Source of the DNA: Clostridiales bacterium | GTDB taxonomy: Bacteria > Bacillota > Clostridia > HGM11327 | NCBI GenBank assembly: GCA_015056475.1 | Contig: SVGF01000003.1 | Location: forward strand, 1 to 45,094 | Direction: 5' to 3' | Length of the DNA: 45,094 nucleotides | In this document: positions 26,512-35,467 of the stretch, piece after piece | How positions within the stretch are numbered: position 1 is the stretch's first letter | Layout of the letters: each line of letters starts with the position of its first letter | Position numbers and translations under genes: made by a program | Notes under the pieces: generated by a model | Database searches by the model: none | Told to the model about the DNA's origin: nothing | What the model saw: the letters and a program-made list of their open reading frames with translations, nothing else

Positions 26512-27245
26512 GCGCTGACACCATTTTCAAAGCACTTTTGCGGGTCTAAAACGTTTCCGTCAACGTGCACTTCCATATAGAGATAGTATTCGCCGTCCTT
26601 ACCCTGAGAGAGGCTTGCTATTGCAGTACTTGTGTCGACCGCATCACCGTTTGAAACTATTATTCCGTCACAACAGCCGTAGATCACCTTTATTCGGGGG
26701 GATTCCACCGTAACGTAATTTCCAAGAACGTTATTATTGCCTACCTCGGTAACGCTTCCTGAGTGGGATGACATTACAAGCTCGGGAGTGGGAGATGATA
26801 TCAATATGCCAAAGCATTGCGCGCCGTTTTGATCGCGCTGCCCGTAGCCCAGCACAACATTGCCTTCCGTCGGGAATTTGAGATAATCTTCTTCATCCCC
26901 AAAAACAGACGCCGATCCACCGTTTACCAATGCATCAACGAATTTTTCCACGCTGTACTCCTCGGGGATGGAATAATTGCATTGCGACCACGCACAAAGC
27001 GCATCAAAAACGTAATTAACCGTGGAATCGTTGCTGTTTTTCATAAGCATTACCGCGCTGAATATTGTAATGCAGATTATTACTCTTATTAAAAAGCTGC
27101 CGATAAAGGATTCATCCTCGTCATGCTTTGGAACGCCTCTTTGTATTCTGTTGGAATGCTCAGCTTGTGAGCTTGCTTGGGGCTGTTGAGGTGCAGGGCG
27201 CGGTCTTTTTGTTTGTCTGTATGAAAGATTAAAATATCGTTGCAT
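26508..27245 (-). CDS. spoIVFA: SpoIVFA-like protein with degenerate M23 domain
   Basis: A 245-residue single-pass membrane protein. A Pro/Gln-rich cytoplasmic N-terminus (1-45) and a transmembrane helix (48-68) lead to an extracytoplasmic M23/LytM-like domain (about 130-240: SHSGSVTEVGNNNVLGNYVT to YLYMEVHVDGNVLDP). The metal-binding His and Asp residues of active M23 peptidases are not evident, as in SpoIVFA, which holds SpoIVFB inactive until signalled. Adjacency and overlap with the S2P gene fit this. GGAGAAG precedes the ATG. Confidence 0.72.
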   Translation of the reverse strand: MQRYFNLSYRQTKRPRPAPQQPQASSQAEHSNRIQRGVPKHDEDESFIGSFLIRVIICITIFSAVMLMKNSNDSTVNYVFDALCAWSQCNYSIPEEYSVEKFVDALVNGGSASVFGDEEDYLKFPTEGNVVLGYGQRDQNGAQCFGILISSPTPELVMSSHSGSVTEVGNNNVLGNYVTVESPRIKVIYGCCDGIIVSNGDAVDTSTAIASLSQGKDGEYYLYMEVHVDGNVLDPQKCFENGVSA

Positions 27246-27303
27246 TGTCTTCTCCGAATCATTTTTATAATAATGTATTCAGTTGATAATAATTCCATGC
27301 AAC

Positions 27304-27339
27304 AAAAAAGCTTTCGCAATCCATTAAGACTGCGAAAGC
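27304..27339 (-). terminator. Terminator after cysS
   Basis: GCTTTCGCA (27310-27318) pairs with TGCGAAAGC (27331-27339). On the reverse strand the stem is followed by six T (27304-27309), a textbook intrinsic terminator that separates cysS from the spoIVFA-like gene. Confidence 0.88.
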
Positions 27340-27357
27340 CAATGCTTTTATTTATAA

Positions 27358-28755
27358 TTATACTCTCTTCCAACGGATACCCTCTCTTGTATCCTCAATA
27401 ACGATACCCATATCCTTGAGAAGGTCGCGGATCCTGTCAGCCTCTGCCCAATTTTTGCTCTTTCTTGCAGCCTGACGCTGTGCAATAAGCTCCTCAACCT
27501 CTGCATCAAGGGCTGTATTATCATTTCTTCTTGTGAGAAGACCGAGCACGCCTGTCAACTCAACAAGCATATCCAGCGCATACTTTGCATCAGCTGCTGT
27601 GGAATCGGAATTAACGTTAACGTTGATATCCTTTACAAGGTCAAATATTGTGGAGATAGCGTCCGCTGTGTTGAGATCGTCATCCATCTTGGAATTGAAC
27701 GTATCTCTGTATGCATCAAGCTTTGCCTTCCAATCGGGGTTAAGCTCGCTATTGTCGCCTGACTTTGCGTTTATGAGCTGTTCAAGCATGAGCTTTGCGT
27801 TGTAAAGACGGTCAAGCGCATTTTTTGTACCTGCAATAGCATCATCGGTATAATTGATGGGGTTTCTGTACTGAACCTGGAGAATGAACATTCTTAAAAC
27901 CTCAAGGTCATACTTCTGGCTGACCTGACGCACTGTAACAAAATTGCCGAGGGACTTACTCATCTTTTCGCCATTGACCTGAATGTAACCGTTATGCATC
28001 CAATACTTTGCAAATTTATGTCCCGTGCAGCATTCGCTCTGCGCGATCTCGTTCTCGTGATGGGGGAATATAAGATCAAGGCCGCCTGCGTGGATGTCAA
28101 ACGTTTCGCCGAGGTACTTCATAGACATTGCGGAGCATTCAATATGCCAGCCCGGTCTGCCCTGACCCCAGGGGCTTTCCCAATAGGGCTCGCCCTCTTT
28201 TTTGGATTTCCAAAGCGCAAAGTCCATAGGATTCTTCTTTACGCTGTTAACGTCAATACGCGCACCGAGGTTGAGGTCGTCAAGATTCTGACCGCAAAGT
28301 CTGCCGTAGCCGGGGAAGCTTTCCGTATCAAAATAAACGTCACCATCAACGTTGTATGCATGGCCCTTATCCTCAAGATTCTTTACAAGGTCAATTATCT
28401 CGTTGATGTGCTCAGTTGCTCTGGGGTTAACGGAAGCAGGCAAAATGCCCAAGCCCTTGGCATCCGTATAGAATTCGTTGATAAAGCGATCGCCCAATTC
28501 TTTAACGGTGATACCGCTTTCGTTGGCACGGCGGATCATCTTATCATCGATATCGGTGAAATTCTGGACGTAGGTTACGTCATATCCTCTGTATGCAAGG
28601 TAACGTCTGAGGGTATCAAATACTACCATTGGTCTTGCGTTACCGATATGAATAAAGTCATATACTGTGGAGCCGCAAACGTAAATTGACGCTTTGCCAT
28701 CCTTTACAGGGATAAAGTCCTCCTTTTTGCGAGTCATAGTGTTAAATATTTTCAT
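27358..28755 (-). CDS. cysS: Cysteine--tRNA ligase
   Basis: A 465-residue class I synthetase charging tRNA-Cys. Zinc ligands Cys27, Cys207, His232 and Glu236 are in place, as are HIGN (36-39) and KMSKS (264-268). The C-terminal anticodon domain ends with the usual [14 protein letters not shown]-like block ([15 protein letters not shown]). Length is normal. Unlike valS there is no T-box upstream; a plain promoter lies at 28799-28827. The AAAGGA site stands about 10 bases before the ATG and can pair with CCTTT just after it, which may lower initiation. Confidence 0.97.
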   Translation of the reverse strand: MKIFNTMTRKKEDFIPVKDGKASIYVCGSTVYDFIHIGNARPMVVFDTLRRYLAYRGYDVTYVQNFTDIDDKMIRRANESGITVKELGDRFINEFYTDAKGLGILPASVNPRATEHINEIIDLVKNLEDKGHAYNVDGDVYFDTESFPGYGRLCGQNLDDLNLGARIDVNSVKKNPMDFALWKSKKEGEPYWESPWGQGRPGWHIECSAMSMKYLGETFDIHAGGLDLIFPHHENEIAQSECCTGHKFAKYWMHNGYIQVNGEKMSKSLGNFVTVRQVSQKYDLEVLRMFILQVQYRNPINYTDDAIAGTKNALDRLYNAKLMLEQLINAKSGDNSELNPDWKAKLDAYRDTFNSKMDDDLNTADAISTIFDLVKDINVNVNSDSTAADAKYALDMLVELTGVLGLLTRRNDNTALDAEVEELIAQRQAARKSKNWAEADRIRDLLKDMGIVIEDTREGIRWKRV

Positions 28756-28798
28756 AAAAGGTTCATCCTTTCTTTGTTATTATTATAAACCATATTAT

Positions 28799-28827
28799 AT
28801 TATACTACATACAATAAAAAAAGTCAA
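28799..28827 (-). promoter_or_regulatory. Promoter of cysS
   Basis: On the reverse strand TTGACT (28822-28827) and TATAAT (28799-28804) are 17 bases apart, 44 bases before the ATG. The leader is short, ruling out a T-box here. Confidence 0.8.
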
Positions 28828-28883
28828 ACATTTTTACCGATATATGAAAAAAAATAGTATATAAAATATTCACGAATAAATTG

Positions 28884-28923
28884 ATATGCACCTCCAAGGT
28901 CTTACACTTTTGGAGGTGCATAT
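28884..28923 (-). terminator. Terminator of the metY-metA operon
   Basis: ATATGCACCTCCAA (28884-28897) pairs perfectly with TTGGAGGTGCATAT (28910-28923), just after metA. The T run on the reverse strand is weak. Confidence 0.75.
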
Positions 28924-28937
28924 TCTGATCGTTTTTA

Positions 28938-29855
28938 TTACTTTATTGTTGTAACGTCGTATGGCGTTGTCTGGTAAACAAAATAGTTCAGCCAGTTGGA
29001 GTATAAGAGATTTGCATGCGATCTCCACGTTACCATCGGGGGCTTTGTGGGATCGTCATTCGGGAAGTAGTTTTTCGGTATCTCAATGGGCTTGCCTGCG
29101 TTAACGTCACGAGTGTATTCCTTGTTGAGGGTTTGGGCATCGTATTCCGAATGACCCGTAATGAATATCTGCTTGCCGTTTTCAGTTGCAAGGGCATATA
29201 TGCCTGCCTCCTCGGAGGACGCAAGTATCTTTATTTCGGGAACCTTCTCAATATCCTCTCTCAACACGGTGGTGTGACGGGAATGAGGCACCATAAACAC
29301 GTCATCAAAGCCTCTCAAAAGTATGGAACGCTTATAATCAGCGGTGTGGGGGAAAATTCCGAACATCTTTTTTTCAAGAGGATATTTTTTAATGCCAAAG
29401 TGGTAGTAAAGACCTGCCTGCGCACCCCAGCAGATGTGGAACGTGCTGTGGACGTTTGTCTTTGTCCATTCCATAATTTCGCAAAGCTCTTTCCAATACT
29501 CAACTTCTTCAAATTCAAGATGCTCTACGGGCGCGCCCGTGATTATCATTCCGTCGAACTTTTCGTCCTTTACTGCGTCAAACGTCTTGTAGAATGCAAG
29601 AAGATGCTCCTGTGAAGTATTTTTGGACTGATGCGACTTTGTGTGTATCAGCGTCAGCTCCACCTGAAGCGGCGTATTGCCCAAAAGACGGGAAAGCTGA
29701 GTTTCGGTATCGATCTTTGTGGGCATGAGATTGAGCAATAATATCCTTAAAGGACGGATATCCTGCATTCCTGCGCGAGTTTCCGACATTACAAATATAT
29801 TCTCATCGTTAAGAGTTTTTGTAGCCGGCAATTCGTTTGGGATCTTTATTGGCAT
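28938..29855 (-). CDS. metA: Homoserine O-acetyltransferase (MetA-type)
   Basis: A 305-residue enzyme that acylates homoserine in methionine synthesis. The nucleophile Cys142 lies in FHICWGAQA, and His235 and Glu237 lie in TGHSEYD. Residue 111 is Glu (GAPVEHLEF). In studied MetA proteins Glu here favours acetyl-CoA and Gly favours succinyl-CoA, so this should make O-acetylhomoserine despite the common succinyltransferase label. It follows metY by 18 bases under the same methionine T-box. MetY uses O-acetylhomoserine, which agrees with the residue call. Confidence 0.93.
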   Translation of the reverse strand: MPIKIPNELPATKTLNDENIFVMSETRAGMQDIRPLRILLLNLMPTKIDTETQLSRLLGNTPLQVELTLIHTKSHQSKNTSQEHLLAFYKTFDAVKDEKFDGMIITGAPVEHLEFEEVEYWKELCEIMEWTKTNVHSTFHICWGAQAGLYYHFGIKKYPLEKKMFGIFPHTADYKRSILLRGFDDVFMVPHSRHTTVLREDIEKVPEIKILASSEEAGIYALATENGKQIFITGHSEYDAQTLNKEYTRDVNAGKPIEIPKNYFPNDDPTKPPMVTWRSHANLLYSNWLNYFVYQTTPYDVTTIK

Positions 29856-29873
29856 AGTTTAATTCCTTTCGTA

Positions 29874-31157
29874 TCAGATGGTATCAAGAGCCTGAGCGAT
29901 ATCCTCAATGAGGTCATCAACGTTTTCGATACCGCATGAATATCTTACGAGGTCGTTTGTGATTCCTGCTGCAATGAGCTCCTCGTCGTTCATCTGTCTG
30001 TGTGTTGCGCTTGCGGGATGCAAACAGCAGGTACGTGCATCTGCAACGTGAGTTTCAATAGCTGCTATCTTCAATGATTTCATAAACTGCTCTGCTGCAG
30101 GTCTGCCACCCTTAAAGCCAAAGCTTACAACACCGCAAGTGCCGTTGGGCATATACTTTTTTGCAACTGAGTAATATTTGCTTGACTCAAGACCGGGATA
30201 TTCGACCCAAGCTATCTTTTCGTGCTGTTCAAGATATTTTGCGATGGCAAGAGCGTTTGAGCAATGGCGCTCCATTCTTACGTGGAGGCTTTCAAGACCG
30301 AGGTTCAATATGAATGCATGCTGAGGAGCCTGGATGGAACCAAAATCTCTCATGAGCTGTGCTGTAGCCTTTGTGATGAATGCACCCTCAAGACCGAACT
30401 TTTCGCAATATGTGATACCGTGGTAGCTATCATCGGGAGTGCAAAGACCGGGGAATTTTTCGGCGTGAGCCATCCAATCAAATTTACCCGAATCAACTAT
30501 GCAGCCGCCAACGCAAGCGCCGTGACCGTCCATGTACTTTGTTGTAGAGTGAGTAACGATATCTGCGCCCCATTCAATAGGTCTGCAGTTAACCGGTGTT
30601 GCAAAAGTATTATCAATAATAAGCGGTACACCGTGAGCGTGAGCAGCGTTTGCAAACTTCTCAATATCAAGAACTGTGAGTGCGGGGTTTGCGATAGTTT
30701 CACCAAAAACTGCCTTTGTGTTGGGGCGGAATGCAGCCTCAAGCTCCTCGTCCGTGCAGTCGGGAGAAACGAAGGTGAATTCAATACCCATCTTCTTCAT
30801 TGTTACGGCAAAGAGATTGTACGTACCGCCGTAAATAGTTGAGCAGGACACAACGTGGTCACCGCACGTTGCAATATTGAATACTGCATAGAAGTTTGCA
30901 GCCTGACCCGATGACGTGAGCATTGCCGCTGTGCCGCCTTCCATTTCGGCGATCTTAGCCGCAACTGTATCGTTTGTGGGGTTCTGCAATCTTGTATAGA
31001 AATAGCCCGAAGCCTCAAGGTCAAAGAGCTTGCCCATTTCCTCGCTTGTGGCATACTTAAACGTTGTGCTTTGCACGATAGGTATTTGTCTGGGTTCACC
31101 GTTTGCGGGAGTATAGCCTCCCTGAACACATTTAGTTTCAATTCTGTTATTCTTCAT
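29874..31157 (-). CDS. metY: O-acetylhomoserine sulfhydrylase (MetY-like)
   Basis: A 427-residue PLP enzyme of the Cys/Met metabolism family. The Schiff-base lysine is Lys207 in THSTTKYMDGHG, and the PLP-contacting Asp182 is in IIDNTFATP. YTRLQNPTND and SSGQAA are the standard family blocks. It would make homocysteine from O-acetylhomoserine and sulfide. I use the ATG at 31157, after GGAGG. An earlier in-frame start at 31244 would lie within the T-box terminator region and is not credible. It is first gene of the metY-metA operon. Confidence 0.93.
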   Translation of the reverse strand: MKNNRIETKCVQGGYTPANGEPRQIPIVQSTTFKYATSEEMGKLFDLEASGYFYTRLQNPTNDTVAAKIAEMEGGTAAMLTSSGQAANFYAVFNIATCGDHVVSCSTIYGGTYNLFAVTMKKMGIEFTFVSPDCTDEELEAAFRPNTKAVFGETIANPALTVLDIEKFANAAHAHGVPLIIDNTFATPVNCRPIEWGADIVTHSTTKYMDGHGACVGGCIVDSGKFDWMAHAEKFPGLCTPDDSYHGITYCEKFGLEGAFITKATAQLMRDFGSIQAPQHAFILNLGLESLHVRMERHCSNALAIAKYLEQHEKIAWVEYPGLESSKYYSVAKKYMPNGTCGVVSFGFKGGRPAAEQFMKSLKIAAIETHVADARTCCLHPASATHRQMNDEELIAAGITNDLVRYSCGIENVDDLIEDIAQALDTI

Positions 31158-31189
31158 GTTTTCCTCCGAAAATACGTTATTTTTTATAT

Positions 31190-31427
31190 AAAAAACGCCC
31201 CAAAGCACAAATTGCCTTGAGACGAGAAATTCCCGCGGTACCACTCAAATTGCGATAAAACGCCGCTTAAAGACCTTAACGCGGTCACACGTAAAGCCCT
31301 ACGTATCGAGCCTTATGCTCGGGAGCCATAGGAAAACTGCCTTAGGTTGCCGACTCTCAACAAACGCCGACTCTCTGTAAACCGTATGGTCAGGACCCTC
31401 TCCGTCATAGCAAAACTATTTAACCGA
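31190..31427 (-). promoter_or_regulatory. T-box riboswitch, methionine-specific, controlling metY-metA
   Basis: On the reverse strand the T-box core GTGGTACCGCGGGA is at 31231-31244. It is followed by a 12-bp terminator stem (31213-31224 with 31196-31207, some G-T pairs) and six T (31190-31195). Stem I is closed by GGAG (31400-31403) with CTCC (31322-31325). The specifier ATG (Met) at 31327-31329 sits one base before the closing helix, the same geometry as in the valS leader. GTTGAGA in the apical loop matches GNUGNRA. Two further hairpins (CGAGC/GCTCG and ACGTA/TACGT) precede the T-box. GAGAGTCGGC occurs twice within Stem I. Confidence 0.92.
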
Positions 31428-31432
31428 ATATT

Positions 31433-31461
31433 ATTATATCATACTATTTTGATTTTTGCAA
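31433..31461 (-). promoter_or_regulatory. Promoter of the metY-metA T-box leader
   Basis: On the reverse strand TTGCAA (31456-31461) and TATAAT (31433-31438) are 17 bases apart, just before the T-box leader. Confidence 0.75.
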
Positions 31462-31505
31462 TAGTATTTTTTAATTTTTATGGAATACTGCGATGGAAGT
31501 GCCAC

Positions 31506-31534
31506 TTGACAACCGTGCAACTTACTGATATAAT
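31506..31534 (+). promoter_or_regulatory. Consensus promoter of the VUT transporter gene
   Basis: TTGACA (31506-31511) and TATAAT (31529-31534) are a perfect match with a 17-base spacer, divergent from the metY promoter. Confidence 0.9.
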
Positions 31535-31569
31535 ATTATACGTAAAAAGTCAAAGAAAGGAGTGTTCCC

Positions 31570-32301
31570 GTGAGCATAAAAAAAGAGATATACGAAACAA
31601 AACTTTTGCTTCGGTCCATCCCTGCAACTGTGGTGACGCTTTTTGTTGTTAGCATAATTTGTATGAATCTTTTGGCGAACAAAACGCTCATTCAGCTTGA
31701 TTGGATAGCACTTGACGGCGGAATACTCATATCGTGGCTTTCGTTTATGTGTATGGATATTATCACAAAGCATTTTGGGCCGAAGGCTTCAAACAGAATT
31801 ACGTTTTTGGCGGTTGGAATAAATCTTTTGACTTGCCTTATATTCTTTGTGGCGAGCGCGATACCATCAAATGCCGACGATTACACAGCGTTTGACGGAA
31901 TATTCGGCGGGACGTGGTTTATACTGCTCTCAAGCACTGTGGCGTTTATTATTTCCGCGCTGATAAACAATATGCTTAACTGGTCGATAGGCAAAGCTTT
32001 TCAGCGCGACCCGCATTCAAAGCTCGCTTTTGTGACGAGGTCCTACGTTTCAACGTTTGTTGGGCAGTTTATTGATAATTTTATATTCTCGTTGCTTGTG
32101 TTTACATTATTTGCACCTATATTCTGGGACGGCTTTTGCTGGACGCCGTTGCAATGCGCTACTTGCGCTGTTACGGGGGCTGTGGCTGAGCTTATAATGG
32201 AGGTGGTTTTCTCGCCCATTGGGTACAGGATCACGACAAAATGGAGAGAGGCAAACGTAGGTAAGGAATATCTTGATCATATTAACGGAGGGAAAAACTA
32301 A
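31570..32301 (+). CDS. VUT-family (queuosine-precursor transporter-like) membrane protein
   Basis: A 243-residue membrane protein with about six helices. The layout and the motif SWLSFMCMDIITKHFGPKAS resemble the VUT/YhhQ-type vitamin or queuosine precursor uptake family. SYVSTFVGQFIDNFIF matches the helix that in this family carries a conserved Gln/Asp pair. Substrate is not certain. It starts with GTG at 31570, with AAAGGAG 7 bases upstream. It overlaps the following dehydrogenase gene by one base (TAATG), so they are coupled. Confidence 0.8.
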   Translation: MSIKKEIYETKLLLRSIPATVVTLFVVSIICMNLLANKTLIQLDWIALDGGILISWLSFMCMDIITKHFGPKASNRITFLAVGINLLTCLIFFVASAIPSNADDYTAFDGIFGGTWFILLSSTVAFIISALINNMLNWSIGKAFQRDPHSKLAFVTRSYVSTFVGQFIDNFIFSLLVFTLFAPIFWDGFCWTPLQCATCAVTGAVAELIMEVVFSPIGYRITTKWREANVGKEYLDHINGGKN

Positions 32302-32954
32302 TGAACGTACTCATAACCGGCTCATCACGCGGAATTGGGCGCGCAATTGCACAGAACTTTCTTGATAACGGGCACAGCGTAATAGGAATGGATATTCTTT
32401 CGGAGCATATTGAGCATTCCCGTTACACACATTTGATATGCGACGTGAGCAAAAAAGATGATCTTCCCTCGATTGACGGGATAGATATTCTTATAAACAA
32501 TGCGGGGACGCAGAATCAAAACGATATTGACACAAACCTTAAGGGATTGATATACGTTACGGAGAAATACGGCGTGAGAGAGGGAATTTCATCAATATTG
32601 AACATTGGCTCTGCAAGCGCGCACACAGGCTCGGAATTTCCCGAATACTGTGCGAGCAAGGGTGGAGTGCTCTCATACACGAAAAACGTTGCGATGAGGG
32701 TGGCGCAGTTTGGTGCGACGTGCAACAGCCTTGATCCCGGTGGTGTGACGACGTCATTGAACGATTGTGTGATGAATGACCCTGAGCTTTGGGAACAGAT
32801 AATGGACGTAACCCCACTAAAAAGATGGGCCAGCCCCGAGGAGATAGCAGAGTGGGCATATTTTTTGACGGTTACAAACAAATTCTGCACAGGACAATGC
32901 ATTGTGGTTGACGGCGGAGAGTCGATAAATTACAAATTCGTGTGGAAGGAATGA
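32301..32954 (+). CDS. Short-chain dehydrogenase/reductase
   Basis: A 217-residue NAD(P)-dependent oxidoreductase. The cofactor motif is TGSSRGIGRA (6-15), NNAG is at 66-69, and the catalytic residues are Ser104, Tyr116 and Lys120 (YCASK). The C-terminal WASPEEIAEW to CTGQCIVVDGG segment is the usual SDR ending. Basic residues after the first strand suggest NADPH. It is FabG-like but short, and the substrate is unknown. Co-transcribed with the VUT transporter through a one-base stop/start overlap. Confidence 0.92.
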   Translation: MNVLITGSSRGIGRAIAQNFLDNGHSVIGMDILSEHIEHSRYTHLICDVSKKDDLPSIDGIDILINNAGTQNQNDIDTNLKGLIYVTEKYGVREGISSILNIGSASAHTGSEFPEYCASKGGVLSYTKNVAMRVAQFGATCNSLDPGGVTTSLNDCVMNDPELWEQIMDVTPLKRWASPEEIAEWAYFLTVTNKFCTGQCIVVDGGESINYKFVWKE

Positions 32955-32982
32955 ATTATTACAGACAAAGTATAAAGAAACA

Positions 32983-33017
32983 GAGAGAACAAGCGGATTT
33001 TTCCACATTGTTCTCTC
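32983..33017. terminator. Bidirectional terminator
   Basis: GAGAGAACAA (32983-32992) pairs perfectly with TTGTTCTCTC (33008-33017), followed by ATTTTGTTT. It lies between the convergent SDR and MmcQ/YjbR genes. Confidence 0.82.
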
Positions 33018-33024
33018 ATTTTGT

Positions 33025-33405
33025 TTATTCTGATTTATGTTTTTTGAGCTTTAAGTTAGTTAATTCGTAGCTTATTTCCAGAAGCCATCTGAGGGTATCG
33101 TCATCAGTATCATTGTTGAGCACAATGGAAAGCCAATGAGTTTTATTCATGTGGTAGGCGGGGTAAATACCTCCCATGCTCATGAATGAGCCCATCATTT
33201 CGGGGGCACATTTTAAGTTGACTATATCCACCGTTTTGTCACCTGCCAGTCCAAGCTTTGAGCAATGCACGCTCATAATTACGGCAAACCATTTATCGTT
33301 AGACTTATGGCGAAACACAACGGTGTTGTCATCCTTTGCAAACGGGCGCTCGGCTTTTTCTGAATACTCGGTTGCAATATACTCCTCAAGCTGATTTCTG
33401 GTCAT
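33025..33405 (-). CDS. MmcQ/YjbR-family protein
   Basis: A 126-residue protein of the MmcQ/YjbR family, which has a CyaY-like alpha/beta fold and has been suggested to bind DNA. FAVIMSVHCSKLGL, VDIVNLKC and the GIYPAYHMNKTHWLSI block are family hallmarks. AAGGTGAG precedes the ATG. It begins 16 bases after the stop of the large repeat protein, with no terminator between them, so both share one transcript. A nonsense codon in the upstream gene could therefore reduce its expression by polarity. Confidence 0.9.
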   Translation of the reverse strand: MTRNQLEEYIATEYSEKAERPFAKDDNTVVFRHKSNDKWFAVIMSVHCSKLGLAGDKTVDIVNLKCAPEMMGSFMSMGGIYPAYHMNKTHWLSIVLNNDTDDDTLRWLLEISYELTNLKLKKHKSE

Positions 33406-33421
33406 TTTAACTCACCTTTTA

Positions 33422-35452
33422 TTATATTATATCTGCGGCGATATCTTTGAGCACATCGTCGTCAATTACACCTTTGAGCTTTGCAATATCCTCAATAGAG
33501 AAATTCTCAGAATTATCGCTTATAAGGTCGGCAAGAACGTCTGGATCGATAATTGATGCAAGCTTTATTACCGTGTCAATATTTATCTCACAGCATTCCT
33601 GCACTATCTCGCGTATGCAATCGTCATCGATCAAGCCTCGAAGCATCAATACCTCGTCAATATCAAGATCGGATTCCATTGCAAGCTCTGCAACCTCATC
33701 GTCATCAATGTAGGTACTGAGCGATACAAGGTCATCGATCGAAAGCGGAGTCATATCTTCTGCAAGCTCAAATGCAGTATCCTCGTAAATTACGCCCTCG
33801 TTGATAAGGTCAATGATCTCATCGACCTCAAGCTCGCCGCTGAGGTTATCAAGCACGATCTCGTTGAGCTGATCCTCGGTCAAGACCTCCTTTAGCATTA
33901 TAAGGTCATGAACAGTAACCTCGCCCAATCTGTCCAAGCTGTCGCAAACTATTTCGTATATATCGTCCTCGTCAAGGATTCCGCCGAGCTTTAAGATATC
34001 GTCGATGGAGAGGTTGCCTCGATTTGAACGGCGACCCGATGTTGAGTTATTACCAAACTGATAATTATTGTTGCCTGAATAACGCTGATATTCCTTCTTG
34101 CACGTTTCCCATGCAGAGCCGTCTTTTATTGAACTAACTGCGCTTGGTTCGATAGCGCTTACGTCCTCAATAAGCTTTGCTCTCTCGGTTTCATCAAGCA
34201 TAGGATATATAAACGCTGCGGCATTTGTAATATCGTTCGCTTTGCTGTAGTAATTTTTTGCAATCTGCTTGAGTGCGGGCAATGATATTTTATCATATAC
34301 GTCCTTGATCTGAACAAAGCTCTTGCGATCGTTTGTATGCTCGATGGCGATATTATCTATTTCCTCCTGCGAGAATGCAAAATGAGCGTTTACTATTATC
34401 TTATATGCACCTGCGCCCCTTGAAAGAGAATTCATTGCGCACTGCTTTATAGTTTCATTTGAAAGCTGATCCTTAAAGCATACTACCTCAGCAAGGTCTG
34501 CACCGTTGGCACTCGCTTCAAGCACTAATTCGTTTATATCTCTGTCATCACCGGATGCGAACTTTGCGGCGATAATATCTCTAAGATTTGCACCCTGACT
34601 GCTCTTGTATTGGAAAAGCCAATCTGCAGTTTCCTTACTCATAAAGGGAGCAAAGCCCTGCATATCCGCTATTTTTGCGCCTTGATAGCTCTTTTTCTTG
34701 ATGAGACTATCAATATCACTTTGATTCATAAACGGAGCAAAAGCAACCATATCTGCTATTCTTGCGCCCATATCCGCCTTATAAGTTATCACCCAAGAGA
34801 TAGTGTCCTGACTTGCAAATGGAGCAAACGCCGTCATATCTGCAATTCTTGCACCTTGATAGCATTTTTCCTTCAAAATGGTATCAACTGCCTTTGAGGA
34901 AATAAACGGAGCAAACACTACTGCATCCGCAATGGGTGCGCCCTGACGTATCTTATTAACCACAAGCTTGTCAAGTACCTTTGTTGATACAAACGGTGCA
35001 TAGCCTGTAAGCTCGCAAAGCCTGCCGCCGTTTGCAATAAATTCCATGGCTTCAACGTCCTTATCGCCAAGCTCGCCGTCATCAAGATCAAAGTCCTCAT
35101 CGTTATTATCAGATGAGCTTTGATTTGAGGTTCTTCTTGACCACTCGATGCCGTTTAAGCAATTTGCAATAACGGCATTATCAATGCCAAGCTCTTTAAG
35201 ATCGTATTTGAGCTTATTCCACCCCTGCGGACCGTGGTTCAAGTAAGGTCCGATAAAGCTTGCGGCTTCAACAGCGTCACCCGTTTTTTCATATATGATC
35301 CTTGTGATCTCGTAGAGCGCGGGGTTGCTTATCTGCATAAGCACGCTTCTTATGGTTTTAACGTCCATAGTGTTATCTAAGTATGCGATCGCAAGCTCAT
35401 CCATATCAAGCTGTGTATGCATATGGCGCTCTTGTGTGAGAATCTTTACCAA
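33422..35452 (-). CDS. Tandem-repeat protein, C-terminal portion of an XRE/repeat protein split by TGA
   Basis: A 676-codon frame not recognised as a named family. It begins with one unit (about 15-104) of a helical repeat also found twice in the upstream ORF. An acidic linker (110-134) follows. Then come eight 29-residue units at about 142-375, centred on GARIADMxxFAPF. A fourth copy of the first repeat overlaps their end and runs to about 448, followed by an Asn/Ser/Arg-rich linker (455-480). Seven units of 26-31 residues finish the protein (481-676; LSIDDILKLGGILDEDDIYE type). The TTG at 35452 has no ribosome site; ATG at 35422 is the other possible start. The frame is continuous with the upstream ORF except for one TGA. 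Confidence 0.75.
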   Translation of the reverse strand: MVKILTQERHMHTQLDMDELAIAYLDNTMDVKTIRSVLMQISNPALYEITRIIYEKTGDAVEAASFIGPYLNHGPQGWNKLKYDLKELGIDNAVIANCLNGIEWSRRTSNQSSSDNNDEDFDLDDGELGDKDVEAMEFIANGGRLCELTGYAPFVSTKVLDKLVVNKIRQGAPIADAVVFAPFISSKAVDTILKEKCYQGARIADMTAFAPFASQDTISWVITYKADMGARIADMVAFAPFMNQSDIDSLIKKKSYQGAKIADMQGFAPFMSKETADWLFQYKSSQGANLRDIIAAKFASGDDRDINELVLEASANGADLAEVVCFKDQLSNETIKQCAMNSLSRGAGAYKIIVNAHFAFSQEEIDNIAIEHTNDRKSFVQIKDVYDKISLPALKQIAKNYYSKANDITNAAAFIYPMLDETERAKLIEDVSAIEPSAVSSIKDGSAWETCKKEYQRYSGNNNYQFGNNSTSGRRSNRGNLSIDDILKLGGILDEDDIYEIVCDSLDRLGEVTVHDLIMLKEVLTEDQLNEIVLDNLSGELEVDEIIDLINEGVIYEDTAFELAEDMTPLSIDDLVSLSTYIDDDEVAELAMESDLDIDEVLMLRGLIDDDCIREIVQECCEINIDTVIKLASIIDPDVLADLISDNSENFSIEDIAKLKGVIDDDVLKDIAADII

Positions 35453-35464
35453 TGAAGCCGCATC

Positions 35465-35467
35465 TCA
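35465..35467 (-). other. In-frame TGA interrupting a 1027-codon frame
   Basis: On the reverse strand the codons read GTG CTT TGA GAT GCG GCT. The ORF before (from 36505) and the ORF after (to 33422) are in the same frame. In the aligned preceding repeat unit the TGA position is occupied by Tyr236 (NYDA), nine residues after a conserved Trp. No frameshift or insertion is needed to join them. Confidence 0.9.

Noticed and set aside
28756-28937. T-box or other riboswitch upstream of cysS
   Set aside because: The promoter lies only 44 bases before the start codon, and no T-box core sequence is present. The hairpin at 28884-28923 is the terminator of metA.
29016-29615. 199-residue forward ORF across metA
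   Set aside because: It is antisense to the conserved MetA reading frame, with no supporting signals.
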